64,000 nt of DNA from Vibrio sinensis. Lineage in GTDB: Bacteria > Pseudomonadota > Gammaproteobacteria > Enterobacterales > Vibrionaceae. Positions within the stretch are counted from its first letter, which is position 1. Each line of letters begins with the position of its first letter. Of the stretch, positions 35,316-44,618 are shown one piece after another. The notes beneath the pieces were generated by a model. It worked only from the letters and a program-made list of their open reading frames with translations. It did no database searches and was not told the origin of the DNA. The position numbers and the translations under genes are program-made. Location of the stretch: contig NZ_QVMU01000001.1 in assembly GCF_003605645.1 (NCBI RefSeq), positions 558,001-622,000 of the forward strand. Direction: 5' to 3'.

Positions 35316-36506
35316 TTAAGAGCGAGAAGTTACAATATCGAGGTTCTGCTTAGCTCTAGCAATATTCACGGCCAGTACCGTTGTACAAATGACGACGGCA
35401 AATACGCTCGTTGCGAAAGCAAAGCTAAGTAATGGAGCATAGTTAGCCTGTTGGGCACCCATTCCTACCAGCATACCCGCGATACCAGGCCCTGCCATCG
35501 AGCTTAAACCGAACGCTGCCGGAATCAACATAATCGCTCGCCCTTGTGGATCTAATCTCGCAATCGTCGCAGTTTGATAAACACAACCCCAAGTAAAGCC
35601 GACTTCCCAGATCCAAGCACCAAGTGCAAAGCTGATAAAATCATTCGCGTACCACAATATGGCCAAACCGACCGTGATTACCGCCAGTACTACGATATAA
35701 GGCAAGCGTAACCCCAGACGATCGCCAACCACCGCCAATAACAACGCAGATCCGCCCCCAAGTAATTTCAACACTGCAAATACGGTACCTAATTCAGTCG
35801 GAAGTAATTCTAAAGTGGTTCCCATGCGTTCTAAAAAAGCCCATAAACCAATATTGCCGGCACCAAAAACAAAGAAAGTGAATAAAGCAGCCCAAGCGGT
35901 AGCGGGAATTTTTAATTGCTGACTAAGGGGGATTTTGCTTTCAGTTGTGTTGTTCTTACTCGGTAAACCAAAAGCGCTTAAACTTAATATCAAGATAATA
36001 ACCGCCAGCAAAATCGCGGCCCCTTTGTAACCGTAAACCGTGGTCACGTAAGCTGGAATGATGAACAATACTAGAGCCGTCACACCCAACTCAATACCTT
36101 GGCGTAATCCAAGAGCCCGCTCTTTATTGTGCATATCGCCCATGATCCGCAGACCTAAACAGGTCATTAGTGCTGCACAAAACCCTAGTAATGCCCATAA
36201 CGGTTGTTGCCATTCCACAGGCGCGATCGCTGAGAGCAATAAGGTACTCGCTGCCACAATGGCAATCAGCCCAGTCATTTTTCTCCAACACAGCAGATTC
36301 AAAATAAGGACAGAACTTAAAGTACCCGCAAAGTAGCCACTAAAGCAGATGCTTCCAAGCAACCCTGTTTGTTGTGCACTAATACCAAAATCATCCGCGA
36401 GCGAACCGAGCAAAATAGGCAACGCGTTAAAAGGTAAACCACCAATCGTTGAGGCAAAACTAGCTGCCAACATCACGGTGATGGAATATTGAACTGTCTT
36501 CGTCAT
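35316..36506 (-). CDS. MFS transporter, substrate unknown
   Basis: A 396-residue, 12-segment major facilitator. It begins SITVMLAASFASTIGGLPF and has loop sequences such as GDRLGLRLPY between the helices. The size and N-terminal half resemble small-solute or drug MFS carriers, but no substrate signature is seen. It is on the opposite strand to the carbonic anhydrase gene (convergent). Confidence 0.85.
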   Translation of the reverse strand: MTKTVQYSITVMLAASFASTIGGLPFNALPILLGSLADDFGISAQQTGLLGSICFSGYFAGTLSSVLILNLLCWRKMTGLIAIVAASTLLLSAIAPVEWQQPLWALLGFCAALMTCLGLRIMGDMHNKERALGLRQGIELGVTALVLFIIPAYVTTVYGYKGAAILLAVIILILSLSAFGLPSKNNTTESKIPLSQQLKIPATAWAALFTFFVFGAGNIGLWAFLERMGTTLELLPTELGTVFAVLKLLGGGSALLLAVVGDRLGLRLPYIVVLAVITVGLAILWYANDFISFALGAWIWEVGFTWGCVYQTATIARLDPQGRAIMLIPAAFGLSSMAGPGIAGMLVGMGAQQANYAPLLSFAFATSVFAVVICTTVLAVNIARAKQNLDIVTSRS

Positions 36507-37056
36507 AGTAAGTTCTCACTAATAATTAAAATGAGTGGCACCAACACTTAACACAGCTAAGTCTTTACGTGTGGCCGAGATCATTATTGAGTTTGCTGTT
36601 GAATCGTCGCCGTCAACCGTTAGAGATAAATGTACAGGTTGACGTGACGGAAAAAGGACAGACACCAGAGTGCTCCTATTGCCTACTTAGAAAGATAAGC
36701 AATTCAGCTTACGCAGCACGAAAACAAGCCCCATCGTCCAAAAAGACTACGATTCATCAGTACGAGTTAAAAGTCAGTGCTATATACAGGTTACATGAAT
36801 ATGATGGAGTCAAAGCATAGTGACTCGGCGTCGTGTAAACCGAGTAAGAGGCGCAATAGCCTCTGCGCTCAAATAATTAGACGTAGAGCTTTCGCCAAAG
36901 AACCACGGTCAAAGAATAAATGGTTTTAGCGAGTTTAGCCGTATTAGATGAGCCTGCAACAAATGAAGAATTCAACCGAGTTAGCGAGCTCCGCGTTGCT
37001 GCCTCGGCTGATATATCTAAAGCCTAGTTAAAGCCCCGTTAAAGTTTAGCTTCGAT
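36507..37056. other. 550-base region without a confident gene
   Basis: Two short plus-strand frames are open: 36569-36820 (83 codons) and 36920-37027 (35 codons, MVLASLAVLDEPATNEEF). Neither has a ribosome binding site or recognised family. They may be remnants of decayed genes. No repeat or terminator stands out. Confidence 0.5.
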
Positions 37057-37815
37057 TCAAAATGTACTGGGACTATGACCATGGAAAGGCTCACCTGTGG
37101 CGGGGTGAGTAAAATAAATATCGCTAGCATGGAGCATTAAACGTTGCGAAATGTCATTAACTTCAAGGTTATCACTTGGTTCTTTATTGTTATAAAGATC
37201 ACAACCTAAAATGGGATGACCAAATTCAAGACTATGGATACGTAATTGATGGGTACGACCTGTTATCGGAGTGTATTGGATTAAAGTTCTAGGCGGATTA
37301 TTCAAGCGATTCATGACTTGGAAGTCACTAATGGCACTTTTCCCAGTACTGTGACAAATTTTCACTCGTGGAAACAAAACCTTATCTTTCGCAATAGGGG
37401 CCGATATTTGACCATTATTCGCTTCGACCCAACCCGATAACATAGCAAGATAGCGTTTTTGAACTGACCGTTCCTGAAACTGTTTATTCAGACTCTTAGA
37501 TGCAGCACTGTTAAGCCCCACCACCATGACGCCAGAAGTCCCTAAGTCCAACCGATGTGGCAATTTCGCATCGGCAAAAGCAGGGGTTGCTTGCTGAGTC
37601 TCAGTGGCAACTTGACCGTTAACTAAACGATAGTGCACTGAATCCCAATTGAGTCGGTTTTTACCCGATAAACTTAACAAGCCACTCGGCTTATTAATCA
37701 ATAAAATATCATCATCTTGATAAAGGATTTCTACCCTGCCCAGACACTCTGGTGCGACAAAATTATCAATGATTTCACTAGCTGTAGAAGTAGCAACAGC
37801 GTCAGATTTAGACAT
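37057..37815 (-). CDS. RluA-family pseudouridine synthase
   Basis: A 252-residue protein with VEILYQDDDILLINKPSGLLS and the catalytic PHRLDLGTSGVMV (nucleophile D90), then the RTHQLRIH motif. It has no S4 domain, as in RluA itself. It isomerises uridine to pseudouridine in rRNA or tRNA; the target position is not readable. An N-terminal tail of ~25 residues precedes the catalytic domain. Confidence 0.9.
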   Translation of the reverse strand: MSKSDAVATSTASEIIDNFVAPECLGRVEILYQDDDILLINKPSGLLSLSGKNRLNWDSVHYRLVNGQVATETQQATPAFADAKLPHRLDLGTSGVMVVGLNSAASKSLNKQFQERSVQKRYLAMLSGWVEANNGQISAPIAKDKVLFPRVKICHSTGKSAISDFQVMNRLNNPPRTLIQYTPITGRTHQLRIHSLEFGHPILGCDLYNNKEPSDNLEVNDISQRLMLHASDIYFTHPATGEPFHGHSPSTF

Positions 37816-38128
37816 TTAAAAAGCCTGATGGGATAAAAGCGAGAATATTCAAATTATAGTGTCATTCGCTTAACTGACTACTACTTTCTCACGAATTAGA
37901 ACGCTTTCAATTCGCCGATTTTATCCAATAATTTATTCCTCTGTTAAAAACTAACGACATAACTCAGTCCACTTCAAGTTAGTTTCACGCTCACTGTTCA
38001 CTCAGTTAGAAGCAAGAGCATTTACTTAAGTATCCCCAAGCCGACGTCACCAATCTATGCCAACTGACCGAAATGGGTCTACGCTAAGATCATGGACTAT
38101 TTAATCGAAAACTATCAATGAGTTAATT
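37816..38128. other. Divergent promoter region with an inverted repeat
   Basis: 313 bases. AAACTAAC (37948-37955) and GTTAGTTT (37978-37985) form an 8-bp inverted repeat with a 22-base loop. No gene is seen. Confidence 0.5.
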
Positions 38129-39127
38129 ATGGATCCATTAACGCAGGGTGTATTGGGCGCTTCTTTATCTCAATCTATGAGTAAAAAACAAAACCTGGTT
38201 ATCGCCGGAGTGTTAGGCCTGCTCGCCGCTATGACGCCTGATCTCGATGTACTCATTCAATCACAGAGCGATCCACTGCTGTTTTTGGAATACCATCGCC
38301 AATTCACCCATTCGCTCTTATTTATCCCCATTGGTAGCTTCATTTGCGCTCTGGTTCTATATCAACTGTTCGCAAAAAAACACGGGTTCACATTTAAACA
38401 AAGTTGGTTTTATTGTGCCTTGGGTTACAGCACCCACGCACTGCTCGATGCCTGTACATCTTATGGTACTCAACTGTTCTGGCCCCTAACCAACGAGCGT
38501 TACGCATGGAAAACAGTATCCATCATCGACCCACTATTCACTCTTCCTATATTGATATTGGTCGTGCTTGGAACCTGGAAACGCAACCCTTGGTTTGCGC
38601 GTTTTGCCTTTGTTTGGGCACTGACCTATACAACTTTGGGCATGATACAAAAAGAGAGAGCTGAAACTGTGGGATGGCAACTAGCAAAAGAACGACAACA
38701 TGAGCCCATTCAGTTAGAAGCCAAACCGAGTTTTGCGAATATTTTGCTATGGAAAGTGATTTATGAAACCAAAGAACGGTTCTACGTTGATGCAGTAAAA
38801 GTCGGGATATCAGTAAAAAAATACCCCGGCGAATCCATCGCCAAATTAGACGTTAACCAAGATTTCCCGTGGCTCGACCAAAACTCGCAACAAGCCCGCG
38901 ATATTGAGCGATTTAGATTGTTTTCAAATGGCTTTTTAGCACAAGACCCAAGTAATCAACTGAGTATCATCGACGTACGATTTTCAACTGTACCAAACCA
39001 GATTAACGCGTTATGGAGCATTAAACTGTCGCCAACAGCAAGTGTGGATGCACACGTCGAGTACACGGTTCATCGTGATGATTCCCCAGAGAACCGTCAT
39101 GTGTTTTTAAATATGTTGTTTGAGTAA
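38129..39127 (+). CDS. Membrane-bound metal-dependent hydrolase (YdjM-like, PF04307)
   Basis: A 332-residue protein starting MDPLTQGVLGASLSQ, with TPDLDVL, FLEYHRQFTHSLLF and GYSTHALLDACTSYGTQLFWP. These carry the His/Asp pattern of the YdjM family, and four or more hydrophobic segments lie in the first ~190 residues. A soluble C-terminal domain of ~130 residues follows. The substrate is not known. Confidence 0.87.
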   Translation: MDPLTQGVLGASLSQSMSKKQNLVIAGVLGLLAAMTPDLDVLIQSQSDPLLFLEYHRQFTHSLLFIPIGSFICALVLYQLFAKKHGFTFKQSWFYCALGYSTHALLDACTSYGTQLFWPLTNERYAWKTVSIIDPLFTLPILILVVLGTWKRNPWFARFAFVWALTYTTLGMIQKERAETVGWQLAKERQHEPIQLEAKPSFANILLWKVIYETKERFYVDAVKVGISVKKYPGESIAKLDVNQDFPWLDQNSQQARDIERFRLFSNGFLAQDPSNQLSIIDVRFSTVPNQINALWSIKLSPTASVDAHVEYTVHRDDSPENRHVFLNMLFE

Positions 39128-39248
39128 CGACCCGCCCTATCTCTTTCTCAGTTCCTGATAAAAATGCACACATAAATTGATTAATGTTTAACCACCCAAG
39201 CCTATCATTGGCAATTAATATTATTGCCATTTAAATGTTCAAGGATGA

Positions 39249-40592
39249 ATGATGAAGCTGTTAAGCCAATGTGTGATTTCGGGTCTTATTTTATCAGCAC
39301 CTATTCAGGCAGAATCGCTAAAAGAAATCTACTTACTCGCAAAAGATCACGACGTTAAATTGTCAATCTCAAAGATTGAAGCAAACATCGCGCAAGAGAC
39401 AATCAAGGTAGCTAGAGCGCAACTATTGCCGAACATAGGACTATTTGCTGGTTATAACCAATCCTATAACCGAGGAAAAAACGAACAAACTAGTGACTTA
39501 CCGACAAGCAATCCATTTGACGGGCAATGGCTTAAAATCCGAGGGCAAGGCATGAGCGCTGGTGCTAACTTAAATATCTCTATTTTTAACTATGCGAGCT
39601 GGGCAGCATTGGATATCAGCGAAAAACGAGCTACTCAAGCGATATTTACATACGCTCTCGCAGAGCAAGACTTAGTACTGAATGTTACTCGAGCTTATTT
39701 GGATATTTTACGCCTGCGGTCACTATTGGATTTAAACCAACGGGAGTATGCTGAACTCGAAAAGGTGATTAAAGTAACGACACCAAATTCGACCTCATAT
39801 TTAGAACTGACAACAAGATCCTACCAACTGACGACTCTACGCAAGTTGCTAGAGTTAGATTGGCAACGTAACTTATCTACGCTGAGTATATTCACTGGTC
39901 AACCGCATCGTTCAGTGGATTCTTTTGATCTTTCTAACTTCAATCCAATAACATTAGACCAAGCACTACCCACTTATTTGACTCAGGTTCAGCAAGGTAA
40001 CATTTCATTGGCTACGGCTCTTATGTCCGTTGAGATCGCGAAAGAGTCCATTCGAAGTGCTCAATCAGGCCACTTACCAACCCTCAGTGGATCGCTAAGT
40101 TATGGTTATAATGAAGCTCAAACCTTTAGTGATTCCCCTGATAGTGAGGCTACTGGACACGGTATAAACGGAGGGGTGTCAATCAATCTTCCGGTTTACA
40201 CGGGTGGTGCCACTTCTAGCGGCGTGAAAATTGCCGAGCATCAATATGTTATTGCGAGTCAGCAAGCTGCTTTAATAAACCGAGAAATATCAAAAGCAGC
40301 ATCAGATGCTTACTACACGTTAAACTCAACTGCCGATACGATTGGTCTCTTTCAAAAAACAGCCAGCATGGCACAAGAAACGTTAGATGCAACCAAACAG
40401 AGTGCCCAACAAGGGCAGCGGAATACGGCTGATGTGATTAGCGCGCTAACGCAATACTATCAGGTGCAAAACGCATTAATCAGCGATCAATATTCCAACA
40501 TTATTACTTCTGTCGCGGTTAAATACCTAACGGGCACGTTAAGTGAGCAAGATGTGCTTTACATTGATGCTCGTTTATATCGAGAGAATTAA
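39249..40592 (+). CDS. TolC-family outer membrane channel protein
   Basis: A 447-residue protein with a signal peptide (cleavage near IQA), then the repeated TolC layout: ARAQLLPNIGLFAGYNQSY in the first half and AQSGHLPTLSGSLSYGYNE in the second, with long helical stretches. It would form a trimeric outer membrane exit duct. No pump or membrane fusion gene is adjacent, so the partner is unknown. Confidence 0.9.
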   Translation: MMKLLSQCVISGLILSAPIQAESLKEIYLLAKDHDVKLSISKIEANIAQETIKVARAQLLPNIGLFAGYNQSYNRGKNEQTSDLPTSNPFDGQWLKIRGQGMSAGANLNISIFNYASWAALDISEKRATQAIFTYALAEQDLVLNVTRAYLDILRLRSLLDLNQREYAELEKVIKVTTPNSTSYLELTTRSYQLTTLRKLLELDWQRNLSTLSIFTGQPHRSVDSFDLSNFNPITLDQALPTYLTQVQQGNISLATALMSVEIAKESIRSAQSGHLPTLSGSLSYGYNEAQTFSDSPDSEATGHGINGGVSINLPVYTGGATSSGVKIAEHQYVIASQQAALINREISKAASDAYYTLNSTADTIGLFQKTASMAQETLDATKQSAQQGQRNTADVISALTQYYQVQNALISDQYSNIITSVAVKYLTGTLSEQDVLYIDARLYREN

Positions 40593-40620
40593 TCGCATAA
40601 GATTGTCTACGTACTTTCAA

Positions 40621-40718
40621 CGTTGGGTATTTCGTTCCTCTCCTACACCATAGAAAATGGGCCTAAAAACTCAATGAATGAGACGTAAGGAAAGAGACGT
40701 TCGGCTCAGTGTGAAAAT
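40621..40718. repeat. 98-bp repeat, copy A
   Basis: Closely similar to 41701-41799. The longest shared block is CCATAGAAAATGGGCCTAAA (40648-40667), and both copies end in GTGTGAAAAT. Similarity resumes after the repeat (GGTAAATTGATACAAATG versus GGTAAATTGGTAAAAATG). The two copies bracket the toxin-antitoxin pair. Confidence 0.85.
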
Positions 40719-40879
40719 AGAACAGAATCACTTGGTGAACACAGAGGTAAATTGATACAAATGTATGCAGACTACTCGTGCATCCAGATTTTGGATTAAA
40801 ACGGGTAGATTGACGGCTAATATGCTGTTAGTTCACCAATCAGAATTGCATCCTAACAGAACATGCTAGGGTATGGTTA

Positions 40880-41179
40880 TTATCGAAGATGGTTTTGCGG
40901 TAATTGCGATTGACCAAGAACTGCAACGACCAAGATAAAGCCGTCTTTCTTGATAAAGTAAGCCGTGTGCTTGCCGATTGGAAAGTAAAAACCATTTTGA
41001 TATATGTCGTTGCAACTTCTGCCTACTTACTGGTTTTCAGCGAGCATCTCAAAACCAGTAAGAAGAGTGTCTTTATATGAGCTCCACTGCATCAGGGAAA
41101 AGTTTGTAACTGTATAATTTTTGATTTTGTGTAAATGAGCCTGTGCTAATTTACTTGGTTTATATTTGCTCTTGTGCAT
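40880..41179 (-). pseudogene. ParE/RelE-family toxin with in-frame stop codon
   Basis: A 99-codon frame starting at ATG 41179, seven bases after the antitoxin stop. Its C-terminal half (VGRSCNDIYQNGFYF, IGKHTAYFIKKDGF, VVAVLGQSQLPQNHL) is a clear ParE-type toxin. Codon 51 is TAA (41027-41029), between LAENQ and VGRSC; otherwise the frame is intact to the stop at 40880. ParE-family toxins inhibit gyrase or, in RelE relatives, cut mRNA. The truncated product would lack the conserved core, so the toxin is probably inactive unless the stop is read through. Confidence 0.8.
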
Positions 41180-41186
41180 ACTCTAC

Positions 41187-41429
41187 TTACAACGTGCTTA
41201 AGAAGGTTTCACCGTCAAATACATTGCCTTTGGCTAAGTCTGCTTTTGCAGCCTCAAAGCAATGTTTTATATAATCGGCTTTCATCGCTTCCAGTTCTTC
41301 ATAGTCTCTAATCGACATCACAACAACGGCATCTTTGTTGTTTTTACTAATTTCAATTGGTTCGCGTTGAGCGTTTAGAAGCAGTTCACCAAAATTACGT
41401 TTGGCATCATTTGCTGTTAATGTGTACAT
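41187..41429 (-). CDS. Phd/YefM-family antitoxin
   Basis: An 80-residue protein starting MYTLTANDAKRNFGELLLN, with ISKNNKDAVVVMSIRDYEEL, the classic Phd/YefM DNA-binding fold, and a C-terminal tail (CFEAAKADLAKGNVFDGETF) that would wrap the toxin. The ATG at 41429 has GGAG seven bases upstream; the longer frame to 41504 is less likely. It is followed by the broken ParE-like toxin gene. Confidence 0.9.
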   Translation of the reverse strand: MYTLTANDAKRNFGELLLNAQREPIEISKNNKDAVVVMSIRDYEELEAMKADYIKHCFEAAKADLAKGNVFDGETFLSTL

Positions 41430-41995
41430 GGTTAAGCTCCAAGTCTGCAAGTACGGTATTATTATAGAGTATCGCGCTAAATGTGCGATTTGTATGAAAA
41501 GCAAGCTAACAAATAAAAATTAAGCGCTGCGCCACCTTCGTGATGGTCATTATCCTTATTATTGAAACCTTTTGGCTATCTCGGTCGGATAATTCCCACG
41601 CACATTATTTCATGCTGACAGCAAGGGCAAAGTCATGTCGCTTTGCTTTTAGTCGTGAGTTTCAATAATGCTGGTCGATCGGTTTTAGGCGTACATTCAG
41701 CGCTCGGTATCTAGTCCCTCCCCCTGCACCATAGAAAATGGGCCTAAACACTCAACAAGAGGGAGATTAGGAGGGGGTTGTACGGCTTGGTGTGAAAATG
41801 CGATGGGAATTATTTGATGAGCTTAAAGCTGATATGTTGTTTGGCATTTTTAGTAATGGATGCCCTATTTCTTTCATTCAGGTCGCAATCCACAAAGGTT
41901 GATTGTCTGATTTAATGAAACAATATGGTAAATTGGTAAAAATGTATACGGATTAATCGGGCAAGTTGCCAGCCAGCACTCAGAGGAGAAACAGG
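41430..41995. other. Non-coding region with repeat copy B
   Basis: 566 bases. It holds the antitoxin promoter area (a minus-strand TATAAT near 41465), an AGCTAAC motif (41504-41510), and repeat copy B. No gene was recognised. Confidence 0.5.
41701..41799. repeat. 98-bp repeat, copy B
   Basis: Partner of 40621-40718; spacing between copies is about 1.08 kb. It contains C-rich (41715-41724) and G-rich (41770-41777) tracts that could pair. Confidence 0.85.
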
Positions 41996-42343
41996 ATGTT
42001 TATCGCAGTCTATGAGTTTGAAATTCGTGATGGCGCGGAATTAAAGTTTCGTTAAGCATGGCTTAAAGTGACAACGTCAATTTACCAGCATTGTGGCAGC
42101 TTTGGCTCTCGCCTTCATCGCTCAGACAAGCCAAATATAATGGTAGGTTATGCTCAATGGCCAAGTCGTGAGCAATGGGAAAAAGACCATCAATTCACAG
42201 ATGAACTCTTCGAGATTTCACGCAAGCAAATGCGTGAGTGTCTGGTTAAATCAAATACCGTTTATAAGCTCGAAGTCAGCGACGACTTTTTACAAACTTC
42301 GTTGGCTGACAAGTGCTTACAAATCGCTCAAGCAGACAGCTAA
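41996..42343 (+). pseudogene. Antibiotic-biosynthesis-monooxygenase-like protein with in-frame stop
   Basis: A GAGGAG ribosome binding site precedes the ATG at 41996. The frame reads MFIAVYEFEIRDGAELKFR, then TAA at codon 20 (42053-42055), then AWLKVTTSIYQHCGSFGSRL and GYAQWPSREQWEKDH to a stop at 42341-42343. The whole resembles a small ABM-fold protein of ~115 residues. A single base change to TAA would explain it. A GTG at 42068 could start the remainder, but without a ribosome binding site. Confidence 0.78.
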
Positions 42344-42413
42344 CGCTTGGCACTATTGGCTTGGTTGTGTTCAGTAATTACGTGGCTTTGCTTATGTGCT
42401 GAGTTCGTTAGCT
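42338..42413. other. attC-like inverted repeat after the ABM-like gene
   Basis: AGCTAACG (42338-42345) overlaps the gene's stop codon and is the exact complement of CGTTAGCT (42406-42413). Inside, GGCAC (42349-42353) faces GTGCT (42396-42400). Overlap with the stop codon and two nested arm pairs are features of integron attC sites, but the outer arms deviate from RYYYAAC/GTTRRRY at one position. Confidence 0.4.
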
Positions 42414-42448
42414 ACTACTTAGCAAGACGTTAAGTCTAAGGAGGGATC

Positions 42449-42566
42449 ATGTCGATAAAATCAGGGATTGCGCTATTTCTAGCTAGATGCCTGCGGATGC
42501 TTATACTCACTTATCAATAAGCCAAAAAAAACGAAAGATAAGTACCAAACCAACAAGGCTGAATAA
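42449..42566 (+). pseudogene. Small lipoprotein-like gene with a frameshift
   Basis: TAAGGAGGGATC precedes the ATG at 42449, which opens MSIKSGIALFLA. In this frame the product stops after 23 residues. From about 42483 a different frame continues LDACGCLYSLINKPKK and on to TAA at 42564-42566, as a small lipoprotein would. One inserted or deleted base near 42482 would restore a single ~38-residue protein with a Cys near the expected cleavage site. Confidence 0.5.
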
Positions 42567-42600
42567 CCAATACCCTAACCTATTTATGCCATTAAACTAA

Positions 42601-42632
42601 AAAAGCGAGCCAACTAATGCTGACTCGCTTTT
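42601..42632. terminator. Terminator of the large lipoprotein gene
   Basis: AAAAGCGAGCCA pairs with TGACTCGCTTTT (one mismatch) around an 8-base loop. T-rich sequence follows on the minus strand. Confidence 0.75.
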
Positions 42633-42647
42633 AATTACCTGATTGAG

Positions 42648-44285
42648 TTACTTGTCTAGCGGAGGAAAGGGCTTAACCACAGATTCCGAAGCAAACTCGC
42701 TTACTCTTCTCAAACTTTGCTTGTCACTTTCTGATAGCTCACTCTCCGTTGCATAATCGATTTTCACCATATGTACACGATTATCTGGTGAACCGGAGTT
42801 ATTTAAGATGATTTTATAGAACTTATCTAGTGCGCCATGATGATTGTAATAAATGATATTCTTACCATCTTCAAAATGATAACGCCCTGCTCGATTAGCA
42901 CCAATTTTCCCAATCTGATCGAATAGTTCTTGTTTATCAATCAATCGATCATCAACACCGTTGAAATAGTCAACGTTAGATACAAACGTCACACGATTTT
43001 TAAATACAGTTGCAAGATTATCGACTGTTCCCTGATTGGAATTCGGTGTTCTAAGATACCCTGAAAACTCATTTAGTAAGGCAAGTGTAATATAAACCGG
43101 TGATGCCAAAGTTAAATTCATCGTCTCTAGATTGGCAAGATCGAATCTATTAACACACTGATTTATTCTCGATAAATTATTACCATTGTCTACGTATCTA
43201 GAATTTGAAAGCACCTCATACATAACGAGTAATACGTCAGTTTTGTTAATGTCATAGATTTTTGATTTTAGCGCTGACTTTAATTGCCCACAGGCATTAT
43301 TCATATTACGACTGTTTGTCGACGTTTTAACGCTAGTAATAAGACCTGGATGGGTTTTATTCAGTTCATCAAACAATTTATTACTCGGCTGTTTGTATCT
43401 TTTGGTTATGATCCCGTTAAGTGGACTTGGATAGTCAGTGATAACAGGAAGTATTCGACTGTTCTGTTTCGCAATATCAGCGTGAGTGAACGAAGCGCCC
43501 GCCACTAATGAGGTGTAATATTCAACCTCTACATTAATGTTGGCTATTTTGTTGCCGGTCGTATTGTTTAGCTCGTAGCTCCCTGCACCAGTTTCGGTGC
43601 GACTTAAAGGAAACAGCTTTCCTTTAATCTCTGAATCAGAGCTATGTGATAGTGATTTACTGATTAATTGATCGGCTTTGTTCGCCGCCATGAAAACGAC
43701 GGGTTCTGCTAACTCATTCACAACCCAAGCACCGGGTGATAGCTTTGATAACACAGCATTGATCTCGGTTATGCTGGTAAAGAGGGTGACATTTTTCCCT
43801 TTGCTAGATTTAATGCTCAGCACATAGTCGACTTCTTGGTGGCTGGATATATTGAAGAACGGAGAGACATATTTACTATCAAGCTTAGAAGACCACTTCT
43901 TGTTCGCTCCATCATATTGATACGCAAATAGAATCCCTGATGGAAACTTAATATCTCCAACTTGAGCATCTAGAGTTACAACAAAACCGTTGGTTTCACT
44001 GTCAAATAATGACATTAGGCTATCTTTTAGCGTTTGGGCCTCTGGCCCTTCAATCGCCTCAGAAGTGAGTTCTGTTGTTACTTTGAGTTTACCGTAATAA
44101 GAACCAGCAGAGGGTGTAAATTGAACAGTAGCATTACTGTTTTTAGCTATGATGCCAAACCCAACGGGGCGCTCATTCGTATTTGACTCTTTTGTAACTG
44201 GTGTGTTCCCAATCGGTTCCTTTGTTCCACAACCGATTAAAGCGACAGCACAACCTGTTAAGACTATTTATCTAATTATTTCCAT
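42648..44285 (-). pseudogene. Large lipoprotein of unknown function, start region interrupted by TAA
   Basis: The longest uninterrupted frame from an ATG starts at 44015 (455 residues), but coding continues upstream in the same frame to ATG 44285. The upstream part encodes a lipoprotein signal: MEIIR, then TAA at codon 6 (44268-44270), then IVLTGCAVALIGCGTKEP with a lipobox. The mature protein has no recognised domains. No alternative start lies between the stop and the lipobox, so secretion is lost unless the stop is read through; a truncated cytoplasmic form could start at 44015. A change of AAA to TAA would explain it. Confidence 0.72.
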
Positions 44286-44618
44286 TGTATTAACCTATCC
44301 ATGGTGGCGTTCATAAATAGTTTAGAATTCAGAATTTAATTATCAAAACCATTACGAATTTGCGTGGATATCATCACAGACAAAATGCAACAAACCATAC
44401 AATAGTAAATATATTAACTTTCCTTGGAATGATGTCACACAATAATATATTTATAAAACCATCAATTTATTCTAACTAACATCTATAGCATATATAATAA
44501 ATAAAACCCAAATCAGAATTTATACTCTAGTGACCCTCTAATTATACTATTGATTTAATTAGTGTTACTCAGTAAACACTCTGAATGATGCAAAGTTACT
44601 GGGCTTAATAAGCCCAAC
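44286..44618. other. AT-rich intergenic region
   Basis: 333 very AT-rich bases between the lipoprotein gene and the EamA transporter gene. No coding frame or clear motif was seen. Confidence 0.6.

Noticed and set aside
36569..36820. Plus-strand frame of 83 codons
   Set aside because: No ribosome binding site and no family resemblance. It is mentioned only as a possible remnant.
37948..37985. AAACTAAC/GTTAGTTT inverted repeat as an attC site
   Set aside because: The loop is only 22 bases, with no inner arm pair, and no cassette gene adjoins it.
42068..42343. GTG-started 91-residue gene
   Set aside because: It is better explained as the 3' part of the interrupted gene starting at 41996, which has the ribosome binding site and the missing N terminus.
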